Shown one piece after another: positions 1-7,248 of a stretch of DNA of 35,512 nt. This stretch comes from an uncultured Collinsella sp. (GTDB lineage Bacteria > Actinomycetota > Coriobacteriia > Coriobacteriales > Coriobacteriaceae). A model generated the notes under the pieces. That model made no database searches and had not been told where the DNA came from. It saw only the letters and a list, made by a program, of their open reading frames with translations. The stretch lies in contig UQOJ01000017.1 of the NCBI GenBank assembly GCA_900542635.1, positions 1-35,512 on the forward strand. The letters run 5' to 3'. Within the stretch, counting starts at the first letter, position 1; each line of letters begins with the position of its first letter. Made by a program: the position numbers and the translations under genes.

Positions 1-73
1 GGCCCTTGCGGCGTAGTCGCTATTTGTTCAGTCCAAGTTTCGGGGCGCAGTTCACTGTCCCCTTTGTGGTGGT

Positions 74-841
74 TTAGGCGATGATGGGGGCGATGGCGCG
101 AATGCAGGCGTCGGCCGCCGTGAAAGTGGTGCTGTCGTCGCTGACGATAAAGATGATCTTGCCCTTAATGCCAAAGTCGCCGATCTCGCTAAAGAGCACG
201 TAGGGCTCCTTGTCAAAGCCTGAGATGGGTGAGACGGCCGTTTTGGTGGCGCTGACGAGCTCGTCTGCTAGCACATCGAGCGATGCCCATTTGGAGGGGT
301 CTTTGACCGCGACGGGGACGGCCACGCGCCCAAAGGGCATTAAATGCACGAGTGTGTTCTTGGAAATGTTGGAGTTGGGGACGATGATAGTCTGCCCGCA
401 GGCGTCCTCGATGGTCGTGTGGCGCCAGGTGATGTCCTGGACCACGCCCGACACGCCGCCGACCTCGATATTGTCGCCGGGCTTGATGATGCCCATAAAG
501 GTCACCTGCATGCCGCCGATGAGGTTCGAGAGCGTGTCCTGAAAACCCAACGAGATGGCGATGCCGCCGACGCCAAGAGCGGCGACGAGGGCGTTTGCGT
601 TAATGCCAAAGCAGTTGTCGAGGATAAAGCTGCCGCCGATCGTCCAGATGACGGCACGCGCGATGTTAATGAAGATGCTCGATGCCGGAAGCGGGTTGTC
701 GTCGCGGTTGAGCAGGTGGCGCAGGGTCTTGGATACGACCTTGGTGGCGATGGCGGTGCCTATTACCAAGATGACGGCCCAGATGATGTTGTGGACCCAC
801 CGTTGCTCAAAGAAATGAAGAATCGGTTCAAACAATTCCAT
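74..841 (-). CDS. MscS-family small-conductance mechanosensitive ion channel
   Basis: A membrane channel expected to open under membrane tension and release solutes during hypo-osmotic shock. The 255-residue protein has two hydrophobic N-terminal segments. These are followed by a Gly/Ala-rich pore helix (around residues 85-105, ALVAALGVGGIAISLGFQ then DTLSNLIGG), which is the family hallmark. A beta domain follows, with the FMGIIKPGDNIEVGG and IIVPNSNI motifs. The length is close to the minimal E. coli MscS (286 residues). The ATG is preceded by GAGGAGG at about 10 nt. It is transcribed alone and is separated from the upstream-lying nucleotidase gene by a terminator. The family assignment is firm; the physiological gating is inferred. 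Confidence 0.93.
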   Translation of the reverse strand: MELFEPILHFFEQRWVHNIIWAVILVIGTAIATKVVSKTLRHLLNRDDNPLPASSIFINIARAVIWTIGGSFILDNCFGINANALVAALGVGGIAISLGFQDTLSNLIGGMQVTFMGIIKPGDNIEVGGVSGVVQDITWRHTTIEDACGQTIIVPNSNISKNTLVHLMPFGRVAVPVAVKDPSKWASLDVLADELVSATKTAVSPISGFDKEPYVLFSEIGDFGIKGKIIFIVSDDSTTFTAADACIRAIAPIIA

Positions 842-886
842 GTAGGGAAAACCTCCTCATGATCGTTCAACCATGATACCCACCAA

Positions 887-919
887 AAGCCCGTCCGATC
901 ACATCGGACGGGCTTCTGT
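887..919 (-). terminator. Rho-independent terminator of the 5'-nucleotidase gene
   Basis: A perfect 13-bp stem (887-899 with 903-915) has a 3-nt loop. On the minus strand it is followed by a short T-rich stretch. It lies between the nucleotidase stop and the mscS start. Confidence 0.8.
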
Positions 920-968
920 GCTCGATATAAGGTTTACGCGGCGGGGCTGTAAGGCCCGGCGGTGTAGC

Positions 969-2990
969 TTAGCGTCGACGCTTCCAGATAATGCCGAGCA
1001 TGATGACGATGATGCCGCCGATAAGGCACGCGCCAACTACTGCCAGCGTGCGGTCTCCCGTTGCGGCGAGCTTACCGGTCGTCTTCTTGGTGATGACCTT
1101 CGTGGTCGTCGTGTCCGTCTTAGGCGAGGGCTTAGGCGTCGGGGCCGGTGTGGGCGTGGGGTCCACGGCAGCGGAGCCAAAGCTGATGGTGCCCGCGAGC
1201 GAGGTCATCTTGCTCTCCCAGCTGTCCTGCCCGATCAGCGCCCTTAGCGCTGACTCGCAGGTACCCCACTCGGTGCGCTTGGTGGCGTTTGCGAAAGTGG
1301 GAAAGTCAGTCGTGTTGGTGATGATGTAGTTGTTGGTGGCGACGGTATAGGTCTTGGCGGGGTCGAGCGTGCTGCCATCCTTGGTGAGCGTGGCGCTCAC
1401 GATGCGCTTGCCTTCGGGCTGCGTCCAATCGATCGTCACGTTGATGCCGCCAAAGGAGAGAACGCTGCCAGAGTCATCGCGCCACTTGTACTTGTCTTGC
1501 GCCTCCTGCTCGGTATGGCCGGCTGCCACGTAGGCTTGCTGAAGCTCGTAGCTGTGATTGCACTCGTCGCTGATCTGCAGCGAGTGCTCGAGCGCTGCCA
1601 AGAAGTCCGCGCCGGTCATGGTCCAGGTCTCCACGGTGTTGCCGTAGGGCGAGATGGCGATGACGTTGCCGGCGGTCACGTTGCCCGCCGCGATGCCGCC
1701 GCGGATGCCGCCAGCGTTTTCGATAGCGAAGTCCGCGCCCGTCAGGGCAAGATAGGAGCCGCAAATCACGTGGCCGATGGTCTGGGCCTTGGTGGTGTCG
1801 CCCTCCTTGCTGGGGCGGAAATCGGTGGTGCGCACCATTTCCCAACCATGCGTGCCTGCGGCGTCCTCGCCGTAGAAATAGTTGGTGGCGGATGTGCCGA
1901 GCACCTTGTTCGATTCGTTTTCAAAGGCCTCGTCGAGCGGCTTGATCTTGTTGCGGACGTCTTCAAGGCGGCTTTGGTAGTCGGAGCCCTTGTCGGGGTC
2001 TGCCAAAAGGTCGTTGACGTTCTTGGCGGTGTAGAGCCTCTCGTCGCTGCCGTCTGCAGGGACCGTGACCGTGTCATCGTTGGTCGTCTCGGTGCCATTC
2101 GTGTCGTACCTGTACGGAATGGAAAGCCCCACCTCGGCAAAGGCGCTGCCTGCCTCGACAACGTGGATCGTCTTGCCGTCGGCTCCCGTCACCTTCTCGT
2201 TAAGGTTGATGTGCTCGTGGCCTGCGATAAGGGCATCGACGCCGGCGAGTTGTGTGGCAAAGGTCTTGGCGTCGAGCGTGTGCGCGATACACACAACAAC
2301 ATCGCAGCCCTCCTTGCGCAGCTGCTCTGCCTCGGTATTGATGGCGTTCGCGGCACTCGAGAAGCTGGTGCTCGCGACCAGGTCCGCGCGCAGCGAGGAA
2401 CCTAGCGACTCATCCATGGCTCCGATAACGCCGACCTTAATCTTGTAGTTAAACGTGGAACTGTCCTCACCGTCCTTCCAAGTGCGGTTGAGCGTCTTCG
2501 TGATGCTCGAGCTCCATACGCCGCTCGTAGACTTCGCGTTCGCACAGAGCATGGCGAAGGGCGTGCCGGTGGTGCTGTAGCCGGTCATGGTGCGGAGTTT
2601 GTCCGCGCCGTAGCTCCAGTCGTGGTTGCCTGGCGTGGTCGCGTCGTAGCCGTCGGCGTAGAAGGTGTCCATGAGCTCGGCGATGCTCTCACCCTCGCTC
2701 ATGGTGGCGAAGGACTGTCCGTGGAAGGTGTCGCCCGCATCGAGCAAAAGATCGGGGGCGTTGCCCTGGGCGCTATAGAGAACTGCCAGCCCGTCGAAGC
2801 CGACGGTGCCGGCGCCCTTGCTTTCGTTGTAGCTGTACTTGTAGCTGCCGTGGATGTCGTTGGTGTGCATGACGGCCACGGAGCCGTCAATAGCGGCGGG
2901 CAGGTTCCCCGCGAAAGCGAGGCTTGGGATGCCTGCGAGCGAGCCGGCAAACAACGCGGCGGCTAACGCAAGGCGGGGGAGTCTTTTCAT
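969..2990 (-). CDS. Secreted, probably cell-wall-anchored 5'-nucleotidase / 2',3'-cyclic phosphodiesterase (UshA/YfkN type)
   Basis: Predicted to hydrolyse extracellular nucleotides to nucleosides and phosphate. Residues 1-27 form a signal peptide (MKR start, hydrophobic core, AFA cleavage site). The calcineurin-like metallophosphatase domain follows, with its metal ligands in order: HTNDIHG, LLDAGDTFHG, PGNHDW, AHTLD and AGHEH. A 5'-nucleotidase C-terminal domain then appears, including ENAGGIRGGI and SPYGNTVETW. The tail has a Pro/Thr-rich spacer, then LAATGD (about 641-646), a hydrophobic helix and KRRR. This arrangement matches a sortase sorting signal with Ala in place of the usual Pro of LPXTG. 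The ATG has AAGGA about 7 nt upstream. It is followed by its own terminator. The enzyme family is firm; wall anchoring is inferred from the tail. Confidence 0.93.
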   Translation of the reverse strand: MKRLPRLALAAALFAGSLAGIPSLAFAGNLPAAIDGSVAVMHTNDIHGSYKYSYNESKGAGTVGFDGLAVLYSAQGNAPDLLLDAGDTFHGQSFATMSEGESIAELMDTFYADGYDATTPGNHDWSYGADKLRTMTGYSTTGTPFAMLCANAKSTSGVWSSSITKTLNRTWKDGEDSSTFNYKIKVGVIGAMDESLGSSLRADLVASTSFSSAANAINTEAEQLRKEGCDVVVCIAHTLDAKTFATQLAGVDALIAGHEHINLNEKVTGADGKTIHVVEAGSAFAEVGLSIPYRYDTNGTETTNDDTVTVPADGSDERLYTAKNVNDLLADPDKGSDYQSRLEDVRNKIKPLDEAFENESNKVLGTSATNYFYGEDAAGTHGWEMVRTTDFRPSKEGDTTKAQTIGHVICGSYLALTGADFAIENAGGIRGGIAAGNVTAGNVIAISPYGNTVETWTMTGADFLAALEHSLQISDECNHSYELQQAYVAAGHTEQEAQDKYKWRDDSGSVLSFGGINVTIDWTQPEGKRIVSATLTKDGSTLDPAKTYTVATNNYIITNTTDFPTFANATKRTEWGTCESALRALIGQDSWESKMTSLAGTISFGSAAVDPTPTPAPTPKPSPKTDTTTTKVITKKTTGKLAATGDRTLAVVGACLIGGIIVIMLGIIWKRRR

Positions 2991-3054
2991 GGCAGTTTCC
3001 TTAGTCCTTAGCCAGAATGTCTGGTCGAATATCGGATTATCGACATAATATGCG

Positions 3055-3094
3055 AAAACCGCCGCAAGGGCGTCTGTCCCTTTGCGGCGGTTTT
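3055..3094 (-). terminator. Terminator of the ABC transporter operon
   Basis: AAAACCGCCGCAA pairs with TTGCGGCGGTTTT (13 bp) around a loop containing GGGACAG. The arms end in A and T tracts, so it could terminate in both directions. It lies about 55 bp beyond the ABC ATPase stop and upstream of the nucleotidase start. Confidence 0.8.
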
Positions 3095-3112
3095 GACGTT
3101 TGCGCAGATAAA

Positions 3113-3146
3113 ACCTACCAAAATAAACCTGTCCCTTTTTGGCAGG
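3113..3146. repeat. 34-nt dispersed repeat, copy 1 (GGGACAGGTTT family)
   Basis: These 34 bases recur exactly, on the opposite strand, at 33580-33613. The element is itself an imperfect palindrome: AAACCTACCAAAA faces TTTTGGCAGGTTT with one mismatch. It lies directly against the 3' end of the ABC ATPase gene. Shorter relatives containing CTGTCCC next to TTTxGG occur near 55-70, 3073-3088 and 35382-35402. Confidence 0.8.
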
Positions 3147-3148
3147 TT

Positions 3149-3943
3149 TTAGCTTAGCAGCATGCGGTCGTTGGCGAGCTCGCCTCCCGAGACCTCCTCG
3201 AACTTCTGCAGCAGGTCGGCGACGGTGAGCGACTTCTTCTCATCGCCCGCCACGTCGTAGATTACGTGGCCCTCGTGCATCATGATCAAGCGATTGCCCA
3301 GACGGATGGCGTCATTCATGTTATGCGTGACCATGAGCGTGGTCAGGTGGTGCTCGTCGACGATCTCCTCGGTCAGATTGAGCACCTTAGAGGCCGTCTT
3401 GGGGTCGAGCGCCGCGGTGTGCTCGTCGAGCAGCAGCAGGCGCGGCTTGGTGAGCGTGGCCATGAGCAGGGTGAGTGCCTGGCGCTGACCGCCCGAAAGC
3501 AGGCCGACCTTGGCGTTGAGACGCGTGTCCAGACCGAGGTCCAGGCGCTTGAGCAGCTCAACGTACTCGTCCTTCTCGGCCTTGGTGACGCCCCACGAAA
3601 GACCGCGACGCTGGCCACGGCGCTTGGCGAGGGCCAGGTTCTCGGCGATCTGCATGTCGGCTGCGGTGCCGCGCATGGGGTCCTGGAACACGCGGCCCAG
3701 GTACTTGGCACGCTGCGACTCGCTCAGGCGCGAGATATCGGTGCCGTCAAGCTCGATAACGCCCGAATCGAGCGGATACACGCCGGCGATCATGTTGAGC
3801 AGCGTGGATTTGCCGGCGCCGTTGCCGCCGATCACGGTTACAAAGTCGCCGTCGTTAAGGGTGAGGTCGACACCGGTAAGAGCGCGCTTCTCGGTGACGG
3901 TGCCCTTGTTAAAGGTCTTTTTGACGTGCGAGAGCTTAAGCAT
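3149..3943 (-). CDS. ABC transporter ATP-binding protein (TrpZ-like)
   Basis: The ATPase subunit that drives substrate import through the permease encoded next to it. It shows Walker A GGNGAGKST (about 39-47), the LSGGQ signature (149-153), Walker B LLLLDE (169-174) and the MVTHN switch histidine near 209. I chose the ATG at 3943 because GAAGGGAG lies 8 nt before it; the in-frame ATG at 3952 abuts that ribosome site. The start overlaps the permease stop by 8 bp, which indicates translational coupling. Together with the permease and the lipoprotein it forms a COG2984/COG4120/COG1101-type importer. In characterised members the ligands are aromatic amino acids, but the substrate here is not determined by the sequence. 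Confidence 0.92.
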   Translation of the reverse strand: MLKLSHVKKTFNKGTVTEKRALTGVDLTLNDGDFVTVIGGNGAGKSTLLNMIAGVYPLDSGVIELDGTDISRLSESQRAKYLGRVFQDPMRGTAADMQIAENLALAKRRGQRRGLSWGVTKAEKDEYVELLKRLDLGLDTRLNAKVGLLSGGQRQALTLLMATLTKPRLLLLDEHTAALDPKTASKVLNLTEEIVDEHHLTTLMVTHNMNDAIRLGNRLIMMHEGHVIYDVAGDEKKSLTVADLLQKFEEVSGGELANDRMLLS

Positions 3944-4859
3944 CTGCCTCATCTCCCTTCGTGTAGGAGCTGCGGAGCTTATAGCGCTCCCAAACCACGG
4001 GCACGCACAGGGCCACGGCGACGATCACGGCGGAGAGCAGCTTCATGTCGTTGGCGTCCATGCCCAACTGCAGCACGATGGCGCGGATAAGGAAGTATAC
4101 CACGGAGCCAAAGACGGCGGAGGCAAGACGGACGCTAAACTGCGTGAGACCGCCGGGTAACAGGCGGCCGAGCACCTCGCCGATAACAATGGCGGCAAGA
4201 CCGATAACGATGGCGCCGGTGCCCATGCCAATGTCGGCATACTTCTGGCTCTGGCAGATGAGTGCGCCCGAAAGGCCGATGAGGGCGTTGGAGAGCACGA
4301 GGGCGATCATCTTGGTGGAGTTGGTGTTGACGCCCAGGGCGCGGATCATGTACTCGTTGTTGCCGGTGGCGCGCAGTGCCGAGCCGATCTCGGTGCCAAA
4401 GAACCAATACAGGATGGCAACGATAGCCACGGCGAGCAAAATACCCAGGATGATGGCGACGGTGGACTGCGGCAGGCCCGTCATGTTGCTGACGGCCGAG
4501 AACACGGTGCCCTTGGCAAGAATGGGCGTATTGGATTTGCCCATGATGCGCAGGTTGATGGACCACAGACTGATCTGGGTGAGGATTCCGGCGAGGATCG
4601 CGGGAATCTCAAAGACGGTGGTCAGAATGCCCGTGACGGCGCCCGCGATGGCGCCGGCGCACATGCCGGCCAGCACGGCGAGCAGCGGGTCGACGTTGTT
4701 ATTGACGATGAGCACGGCGCAGACGCAGCCGCCGAGGGCAAAGCTGCCGTCGCAGGTCATATCGGGAATGTCGAGCAGGCGGAACGTGATAAACACGCCA
4801 AGCACCATAATGCCCCAGAGGACGCCCTGCGAAACGGCGCCCTGCAATGCAATGAGCAT
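3936..4859 (-). CDS. ABC transporter permease (TrpY-like, branched-chain/sugar permease fold)
   Basis: The membrane subunit of the importer. Its 307 residues contain about eight to nine hydrophobic segments. It has the FRLLDIPDMTCDGSFALGG motif near the N-terminus and the family's ALRATGNNEYMIRALGVN cytoplasmic loop (about 175-192), which contacts the ATPase. The start has AGGAGG 8 nt upstream. A hairpin in the 204-bp gap from the substrate-binding gene may reduce read-through, so that binding protein is made in excess over permease. Confidence 0.9.
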   Translation of the reverse strand: MLIALQGAVSQGVLWGIMVLGVFITFRLLDIPDMTCDGSFALGGCVCAVLIVNNNVDPLLAVLAGMCAGAIAGAVTGILTTVFEIPAILAGILTQISLWSINLRIMGKSNTPILAKGTVFSAVSNMTGLPQSTVAIILGILLAVAIVAILYWFFGTEIGSALRATGNNEYMIRALGVNTNSTKMIALVLSNALIGLSGALICQSQKYADIGMGTGAIVIGLAAIVIGEVLGRLLPGGLTQFSVRLASAVFGSVVYFLIRAIVLQLGMDANDMKLLSAVIVAVALCVPVVWERYKLRSSYTKGDEADA

Positions 4860-4963
4860 GCTTCATACCTCCTAGGATAGGGTGGACACGTGAGTCACCA
4901 TGATAGCGGTAACAATGCATAAAAGAGCTGCGGCCGGATGTTTTGACTCATCCGAAACAAGCA

Positions 4964-4992
4964 GGGCGAACGCCGGTCTTTGGCGTTCGCCC
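4964..4992 (-). terminator. Intercistronic hairpin between binding protein and permease genes
   Basis: GGGCGAACGCC pairs with GGCGTTCGCCC (11 bp, 7-nt loop). Only a weak T-rich stretch follows on the minus strand, so partial termination or mRNA 3'-end protection is more likely than complete termination. A second small hairpin (CGGATG/CATCCG, 4935-4954) lies just downstream. Confidence 0.6.
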
Positions 4993-5063
4993 CTGTGGCT
5001 CAGATATTGAATAACACGTCAACGGCGCGAGTGCGTGCCCTAGACGCGCTACCGCGCATGGCG

Positions 5064-6044
5064 CTACGCGTCCAGAGCGGAAAGATCAATGCCCAGAGCC
5101 TCGGCCATCTCGTCGTTCTTGACGACGACCAGGTCTTTGCTTGAGAGGTGCTTGATCGCCATGTCCTCGGGCTTGGCTTCGCCCTTCAGGATCTTGACGG
5201 CCATCTCGCCTGCGGCGTAGCCCAGATCCTCGTAGTTGATGGAGAGGGTGAACAAGCCGCCGGCCTTGCACATGCCCTCCTCGCCGGTCACGAAGGGGAG
5301 CTTGTTCTCCTTGCAGATCTGGCCGACCTGCGAGGCACCCGCGGCGATGGTGTTGTCGGTGGGGGAGTACAGCGCATCGACCTTGCCCACGGCAGACTCG
5401 ACGACGGACTGAATCTCGTTGGAGCTCGAGACGGTGAAGTCAGTGTACTGGAGGCCCAGCTTGTCGAGCTCCTTCTTGGCGGCCTTGATCTGGACGTCGG
5501 AGTTGGACTCGGCGGTGCAGTAGAGCAGGCCGACCTTCTTTACGTCGGGCAGGACCTTCTGCATCATCTCGAGTTGCTCGGCGACCGGGGTAAGGTCGGA
5601 GGCGCCCGTGACGTTGGTGCCGGGCTTGTCGTTGTCCTGGACCAGGCCGGAGGCGGCGTAGTCGGTGATGGCGCAACCCACGATGGGAATATCGGCCGTG
5701 GCACCGGCAGCAGCCTGTGCGGCGGGCGTGGCGATGGCGTAGATCAGGTCGACGCCATCGCCCACGAACTTGTCGGCGATGGACTTACACGTGGACTGGT
5801 CGTTCTGGGCGTTCTTCTGGTCGATCTTGACCTTAAGGCCGCTCTCCTTGATGGCCTTGACAAAGCCGTCGTTGGCGGCATCGAGTGCGGAGTGCTCGGT
5901 GAGCTGCAGAACGCCGATGGTGTAGTCGGAACCGGCGGCAGCGGAGCCGGAACCAGAGTTGCCGCCGCATCCGGCGAGCGGGGCGAGCGCGAGCAGGCCG
6001 GCGGAGACCAGAAGGCTCCTGCGGCTGATGGTGATGTCCTTCAT
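5064..6044 (-). CDS. ABC transporter substrate-binding lipoprotein (TrpX family)
   Basis: Captures the ligand outside the membrane and delivers it to the permease. The start is set at the ATG at 6044, which follows a GGGGG site. The 16 extra upstream residues of the longer frame have no support. The N-terminus has a twin-arginine-like SRRSLL followed by the lipobox LAGC with Cys26, then a Gly/Ser linker. This suggests a Tat-exported or Sec-exported lipoprotein. The body follows the periplasmic-binding-protein I fold of COG2984 (YTIGVLQL, then AIATPAAQAA, KKVGLLY and ALYSPTDNTIA). It is the first gene of the importer operon. The ligand is likely an amino acid but is unproven. Confidence 0.9.
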   Translation of the reverse strand: MKDITISRRSLLVSAGLLALAPLAGCGGNSGSGSAAAGSDYTIGVLQLTEHSALDAANDGFVKAIKESGLKVKIDQKNAQNDQSTCKSIADKFVGDGVDLIYAIATPAAQAAAGATADIPIVGCAITDYAASGLVQDNDKPGTNVTGASDLTPVAEQLEMMQKVLPDVKKVGLLYCTAESNSDVQIKAAKKELDKLGLQYTDFTVSSSNEIQSVVESAVGKVDALYSPTDNTIAAGASQVGQICKENKLPFVTGEEGMCKAGGLFTLSINYEDLGYAAGEMAVKILKGEAKPEDMAIKHLSSKDLVVVKNDEMAEALGIDLSALDA

Positions 6045-6079
6045 ATCATTACCCCCAGTATAAAAATGGCTGGAAACAC

Positions 6080-6135
6080 TGCACTTGGACAAAGTGCAAG
6101 TGGAACTATAGTAGCGCTGATGTCCATTTTTACAA
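6080..6135 (-). promoter_or_regulatory. Candidate promoter and leader hairpin of the ABC importer operon
   Basis: Reading the minus strand, TTGTAA (6130-6135), a 16-nt spacer and TACTAT (6108-6113) form a 4/6 plus 4/6 sigma-70 pair. Just inside the transcript is a perfect inverted repeat, TGCACTT-N5-AAGTGCA (6080-6098). It could be an operator or a leader hairpin. Confidence 0.45.
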
Positions 6136-6204
6136 CAGCCTGGCGGGTTTTTTAATACAGAATCGGATGGGCGGTACGGGTAGTCGAATGGGCGGCGGAG
6201 GGTC

Positions 6205-6990
6205 TTATGCGGCGGAGGAGGCGTCGTCCTCGTCTAGGGCGGCGAAGAGCTTCTTGCCGTCGAGCAGGCGCGTGCTGACGTTTCTCATACGGGCGATCTC
6301 GACAGTGCGCAGTGTATCGTCGGTGCCTCGGGCGTCGTAGACCGTTCCCAGCAGATACGAGATGCCGTCGCGCTGCCTGATGGCAAAGGGACGGAGTGTC
6401 ATCCGTGCTGCTTCGGTTTCGCCGCGTGTCGTGACGCTCGAAATATCAAAACTCACCGTGGTTCCGTGGTCGATGGCCTGCTCGACGAGCTCGCACGTGT
6501 CGATGCGCTTGATGGGCGTGCGTGTTGCCTTGGTAGCCTTGCTTCCTGCGCTTGGAGCGGGTTCGGGTGTATCGAGGTAGCCGCGAACGTCGGCACTCGC
6601 CATGGCAACTAAGTGCTGCGCCATGCTCTTGCGGATAGCGATAGGCGTGGAGCGGTTGCGCATGACCATACCGTGGAGCCGGATGATCTCTTCATCGGTG
6701 AGCGGGCGGGTAAGAAGTTTGTAGCCCACGCCGCGTTTGTACTCAATTTCGTATCCGGCATGGCGAAGCGCGGAGATGGCGGTGTAGATGCTGCGCCGCG
6801 CCGCCGAGATGGGCATGCGGGCGGGGTCGTCGGGATGGGCGAGGCGCCGGATCAACTCATCGGAAAGCATGGCCTTGTCCTCGCCGGTGTTTTCGCTTAA
6901 TAGTTGCAGGATGCGAACGGCGCGATAGGCTGCCATCGAGGCGGCGCCTCTAGTCGTGGTGTCGTAGGTTTCAACAGCGGCTTCGGTCAT
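6205..6990 (-). CDS. Helix-turn-helix WYL-domain transcriptional regulator
   Basis: A DNA-binding regulator of about 261 residues. The N-terminal 90 residues form a DeoR-like winged helix (AYRAVRILQLLSENTG, then AARRSIYTAISALRHAGYEIEY). The C-terminal half matches the WYL ligand-sensing fold (MTLRPFAIRQRDGISYLLGTVY, then LRTVEIARMRNVS). The WYL triad itself is altered: the usual W-Y-L positions read I-S-Y-L-L. A GTG at 6999 is also in frame, but the ATG at 6990 has AAAGGA about 10 nt upstream. The regulated genes are unknown; the ABC operon directly downstream is one possible target. Confidence 0.83.
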   Translation of the reverse strand: MTEAAVETYDTTTRGAASMAAYRAVRILQLLSENTGEDKAMLSDELIRRLAHPDDPARMPISAARRSIYTAISALRHAGYEIEYKRGVGYKLLTRPLTDEEIIRLHGMVMRNRSTPIAIRKSMAQHLVAMASADVRGYLDTPEPAPSAGSKATKATRTPIKRIDTCELVEQAIDHGTTVSFDISSVTTRGETEAARMTLRPFAIRQRDGISYLLGTVYDARGTDDTLRTVEIARMRNVSTRLLDGKKLFAALDEDDASSAA

Positions 6991-7107
6991 GGTGTCCACG
7001 TCCTTTCCGTTTTGGGTGGCGACGGTATGGAGCCTAGGACGTGGGGCTTTCCCAGGGGCGCAGGGCGCTCTGGGCGGTCGGTAGTCGTCGGCAAACGGCG
7101 GGTCGAG

Positions 7108-7170
7108 TTTTCAACAGCCCTGCCCAACTGACCAAAAACTTGCCAGAAGCTTGACGGATGCTGTTGAAAA
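7108..7170. repeat. Inverted repeat TTTTCAACAG / CTGTTGAAAA
   Basis: Two perfect 10-nt arms (7108-7117 and 7161-7170) flank 43 nt. The right arm overlaps the T-run of the asnS terminator, and the left arm lies upstream of the WYL regulator gene. It may be an operator pair or chance. Confidence 0.4.
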
Positions 7171-7202
7171 AAGCGTCTCTCGACCGATGTCGAGAGACGC
7201 TT
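7163..7202 (-). terminator. Rho-independent terminator of asnS
   Basis: A perfect 14-bp stem (7171-7184 with 7189-7202) has a 4-nt loop and is followed on the minus strand by TTTTTT. This is a textbook intrinsic terminator. Confidence 0.93.
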
Positions 7203-7248
7203 ATGCGATGAGCGTTGGCGTGTGGCGACGCGAGCTAGCGTCCGACGA

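Noticed and set aside
3025..3043. Imperfect palindrome TCGAATATCGGATTATCGA before the nucleotidase gene
   Set aside because: Only 14 of 18 positions are symmetric and I cannot link it to a regulator, so it is not listed as a site.
6991..7107. Gene-free stretch upstream of the WYL regulator
   Set aside because: I searched for a promoter pair and saw none that stands out; no feature is claimed.
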